A DNA stretch of 8,070 nucleotides from Candidatus Dadabacteria bacterium UBA2774 (GTDB taxonomy: Bacteria; Desulfobacterota_D; UBA1144; Nemesobacterales; UBA2774): assembly GCA_002352485.1 (NCBI GenBank), contig DEIM01000200.1, forward strand, positions 1 through 8,070, given 5' to 3'. Below the pieces are notes generated by a model. It saw only the letters and a program-made list of their open reading frames with translations. It made no database searches and had not been told where the DNA came from. Below are positions 6,418 through 8,070 of this stretch, piece by piece (within the stretch, counting starts at the first letter, position 1; every line of letters starts with the position of its first letter). The translations under genes and the position numbers were made by a program.

Positions 6418-7443
6418 TCAATTATCCATATTCTTTACAATAACGTCGGCAAACTCCTGCGTACCTAGGCTTCCTCCAAGATCGCGGGTGGTCAACCCTT
6501 CTTCAAGAGCCGTATTATAAGCCTGCTTTATATTCTCTCCGGAGGCTCGGAAGTCCTCCCTATCTTCGGTATCCGCAAGGTGATTGAGCATCATGACAGC
6601 CGACATTAGGAGTGCCAGCGGGTTTGCAATATTCTTGCCTGCAATATCGGGGGCAGAGCCGTGAACGGCCTCAAACACAGCCTCACGCTCGCCGATATTG
6701 GCCCCAGGCACCACGCCAAGACCGCCTACGAGTCCAGCAGATAGGTCGCTTATAAGATCACCGTAAAGGTTCTCTAGCAGTAACACATCGAAGCGGCCCG
6801 GGTCCTGAACAAGCTTCATACACCCCGCGTCGATGATGATCTCTTCATATTCAATATCTTTGTAGTCCAGGCTAACCTCGCGGGACTTTCTTATAAAAAG
6901 CCCGTCTGTGAGCTTCATGATATTGGCTTTGTGGAATACGCTCACTTTCCTGCGTCCCCTGTGCCTTGCATATTCAAATGCCCACTTGGAAATCCTGTAA
7001 CAGGCTTTTTCGGTCGCGACTTTCATGCTCATTACAACGCCCGGAGTAATGGTGTTTTCAACTCCGCTGTAAAGACCCTCCGTATTCTCACGAATCACAG
7101 CGAGATCCACTCCTGAAAAACGAGTATTCACACCGCTAAGATTCCTTACAGGTCTTACAGCTGCGTAAAGATCGAGCACTTTACGAAGCTGCACGTTAAC
7201 AGAGGTAAAACCCTCCCCTATCGGGGTAGTGCAGGGACCTTTTAATGCAACCTTGTGCTCTTTTATTGCGTCTAGTGTTTTCTCAGGGAGAACATCTTCA
7301 TCTTCCTCAAGTGCCCCTAGACCTGCCTTTCGCTCTATCCATTCAATCTCCGCGCCTGAAGCTTTGATGACTTTTTTTACTGCGGTTGTGATGTTTGGTC
7401 CGATTCCGTCACCCGGAATAAGCACAATCTTACGTTTTTCCAT
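6418..7443 (-). CDS. Isocitrate dehydrogenase, NAD-dependent type
   Basis: This 341-residue beta-decarboxylating dehydrogenase of the isocitrate/isopropylmalate family oxidises isocitrate to 2-oxoglutarate in the TCA cycle. Isocitrate recognition is shown by TPIGEGFTSVNVQLRK (73-88): Ser81 and Asn83 match the Ser113/Asn115 pair that marks isocitrate rather than isopropylmalate enzymes, with Arg87, Arg97 and Arg118. ENTEGLYSG (119-127), Lys172, and Asp229/Asp233 in LYGDLISD complete the metal and substrate site. The cofactor loop HGSAPDIAGKNIANP (261-275) has Asp266-Ile267 where NADP enzymes have Lys-Tyr, indicating NAD+. Homoisocitrate dehydrogenase is a less likely alternative. ATG 7443 places the first strand (KRKIVLIPGDGIGP) at its usual position. 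An in-frame TTG at 7479 would add 12 non-conserved residues. No strong Shine-Dalgarno site is seen for either. The gene lies 81 nt downstream of the channel gene and converges with the dipeptidase gene. Confidence 0.92.
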   Translation of the reverse strand: MEKRKIVLIPGDGIGPNITTAVKKVIKASGAEIEWIERKAGLGALEEDEDVLPEKTLDAIKEHKVALKGPCTTPIGEGFTSVNVQLRKVLDLYAAVRPVRNLSGVNTRFSGVDLAVIRENTEGLYSGVENTITPGVVMSMKVATEKACYRISKWAFEYARHRGRRKVSVFHKANIMKLTDGLFIRKSREVSLDYKDIEYEEIIIDAGCMKLVQDPGRFDVLLLENLYGDLISDLSAGLVGGLGVVPGANIGEREAVFEAVHGSAPDIAGKNIANPLALLMSAVMMLNHLADTEDREDFRASGENIKQAYNTALEEGLTTRDLGGSLGTQEFADVIVKNMDN

Positions 7444-7524
7444 AGAGAATATTGAACCCAGTGGAATCGTAGTTGGCAAATGGCGAGCTTCAGGGCCGTT
7501 TAAAGAAATAAAATAATATCGAGC

Positions 7525-8070
7525 CTAGCCTTTCTGCATTGCTTTTGCAGTATATATACTTACCAGCCGCGCTATCATAACAGCTATGAACAGCTGTCCC
7601 GCCATGGCTTCGAGGACAGATAAAATCCTTCCAAGGGGAGTTATGGAAGTAATATCTCCATATCCCAGGGTGCTTAAAGTGGTGTAGCTATAATATACGA
7701 GCTCATTCGTACTTATATCCCCCGTAAGGCCGAGCCTTTCGGAAATGAATACGGCGCCCGGAGATAGATATTCGATACTTCCGTAGATTGTGACCCAGAG
7801 GAGCCCCAATATTAAATACAAACACACAGCGCCGTAAAGAGTATCCTGAGTAATGTCCTTAGCTTTTAGGATATGGTTAAGGAGGATAGTCGTGACAAAG
7901 AAGAAATAAAGGATACTCGCGAATATACTCTGCGTGGAGCTTGCAAAAATCCAGTCAGTAAAAACCCAGGGCATTCCCAATACGAGAAGTATTATTATGG
8001 TTTTTTTGTTTCTGCCTATCGCATATACCCCAAGCAAGAATACGACGTTGCTTGCGATATTGATCACATA
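7525..8070 (-). CDS. Potassium-channel-like membrane protein (Ion_trans_2 type), 5' end cut by the window
   Basis: The visible 181 codons encode an integral membrane protein with hydrophobic segments at about 3-17, 22-40, 46-68 and 78-99, counted from a GTG at 8067. A re-entrant pore region follows (about 121-138), then a last membrane helix (147-169). The pore carries the K+ selectivity filter TLGYGD (133-138) after YYSYTTLS, which identifies a K+-channel pore. It ends 11 residues after the last helix, so there is no cytoplasmic RCK/TrkA-N or cyclic-nucleotide domain. The frame stays open to the window edge and GTG 8067 would start inside a hydrophobic segment. The true N-terminus, probably at least the rest of the first helix, therefore lies outside. 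The Ion_trans_2 family assignment is firm; gating and physiological role cannot be told. The gene precedes isocitrate dehydrogenase on the same strand. Confidence 0.88.
   Translation of the reverse strand, partial: YVINIASNVVFLLGVYAIGRNKKTIIILLVLGMPWVFTDWIFASSTQSIFASILYFFFVTTILLNHILKAKDITQDTLYGAVCLYLILGLLWVTIYGSIEYLSPGAVFISERLGLTGDISTNELVYYSYTTLSTLGYGDITSITPLGRILSVLEAMAGQLFIAVMIARLVSIYTAKAMQKG

Noticed and set aside
7444..7479. TTG start giving isocitrate dehydrogenase 12 extra residues.
   Set aside because: There is no ribosome site and the extension is absent from the usual family N-terminus, which fits ATG 7443.
7534..7550. CTGCA...TGCAG hairpin near the end of the channel gene.
   Set aside because: It has a 5-bp stem inside the coding region before the stop, without a T-tract in the transcript direction.
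7549..7560. Perfect 12-bp palindrome AGTATATATACT.
   Set aside because: It lies inside the channel coding sequence in an alternating AT run, and no matching copy or operator context was seen.

Overview
The window is an 8 kb piece of a bacterial chromosome. It has moderate G+C, the standard genetic code, Shine-Dalgarno sites at some genes, and housekeeping and accessory genes interleaved with little spacing. A SucD close to the E. coli type, an NAD-type isocitrate dehydrogenase and a Sec-type signal peptide fit a respiring bacterium, probably Gram-negative and perhaps of a Desulfobacterota-like or uncultured lineage. The lineage is a guess, because no ribosomal or marker gene is present. No tRNA, rRNA, CRISPR, insertion sequence or phage gene was seen.

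Layout. (1) 1-106 is a leader of unknown content, followed by sucD (+, 107-976), the alpha subunit of succinyl-CoA synthetase. (2) An NDP-sugar epimerase of the UDP-glucuronate 4-epimerase type (-, 988-1947) converges on sucD, with 11 nt between the two stops. (3) A 94-nt AT-rich divergent promoter region carries overlapping -35-like boxes. (4) A small exported six-cysteine protein follows (+, 2042-2503). (5) A same-strand trio comes next: a HyuB/oxoprolinase-type subunit (2576-4138), a Memo-family protein with an N-terminal PqqD-like domain (4179-5405) and an M19 dipeptidase (5410-6363). Gaps of 40 and 4 nt suggest an operon. (6) On the minus strand, an NAD-type isocitrate dehydrogenase (6418-7443) lies downstream of a two-pore-helix-type K+ channel gene whose start is cut by the window edge (7525-8070).

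How the genes work together. SucD and isocitrate dehydrogenase are both TCA-cycle enzymes but lie on opposite strands 5.4 kb apart and are not co-transcribed. The most interesting part is the HyuB-Memo-dipeptidase trio. HyuB appears without its usual HyuA partner and Memo without the AMMECR1 and radical-SAM partners of its named bacterial system. The third gene is a metallodipeptidase with a complete active site. The content suggests turnover of cyclic amide, gamma-glutamyl or dipeptide compounds in the cytoplasm, but the substrate is not visible from sequence.
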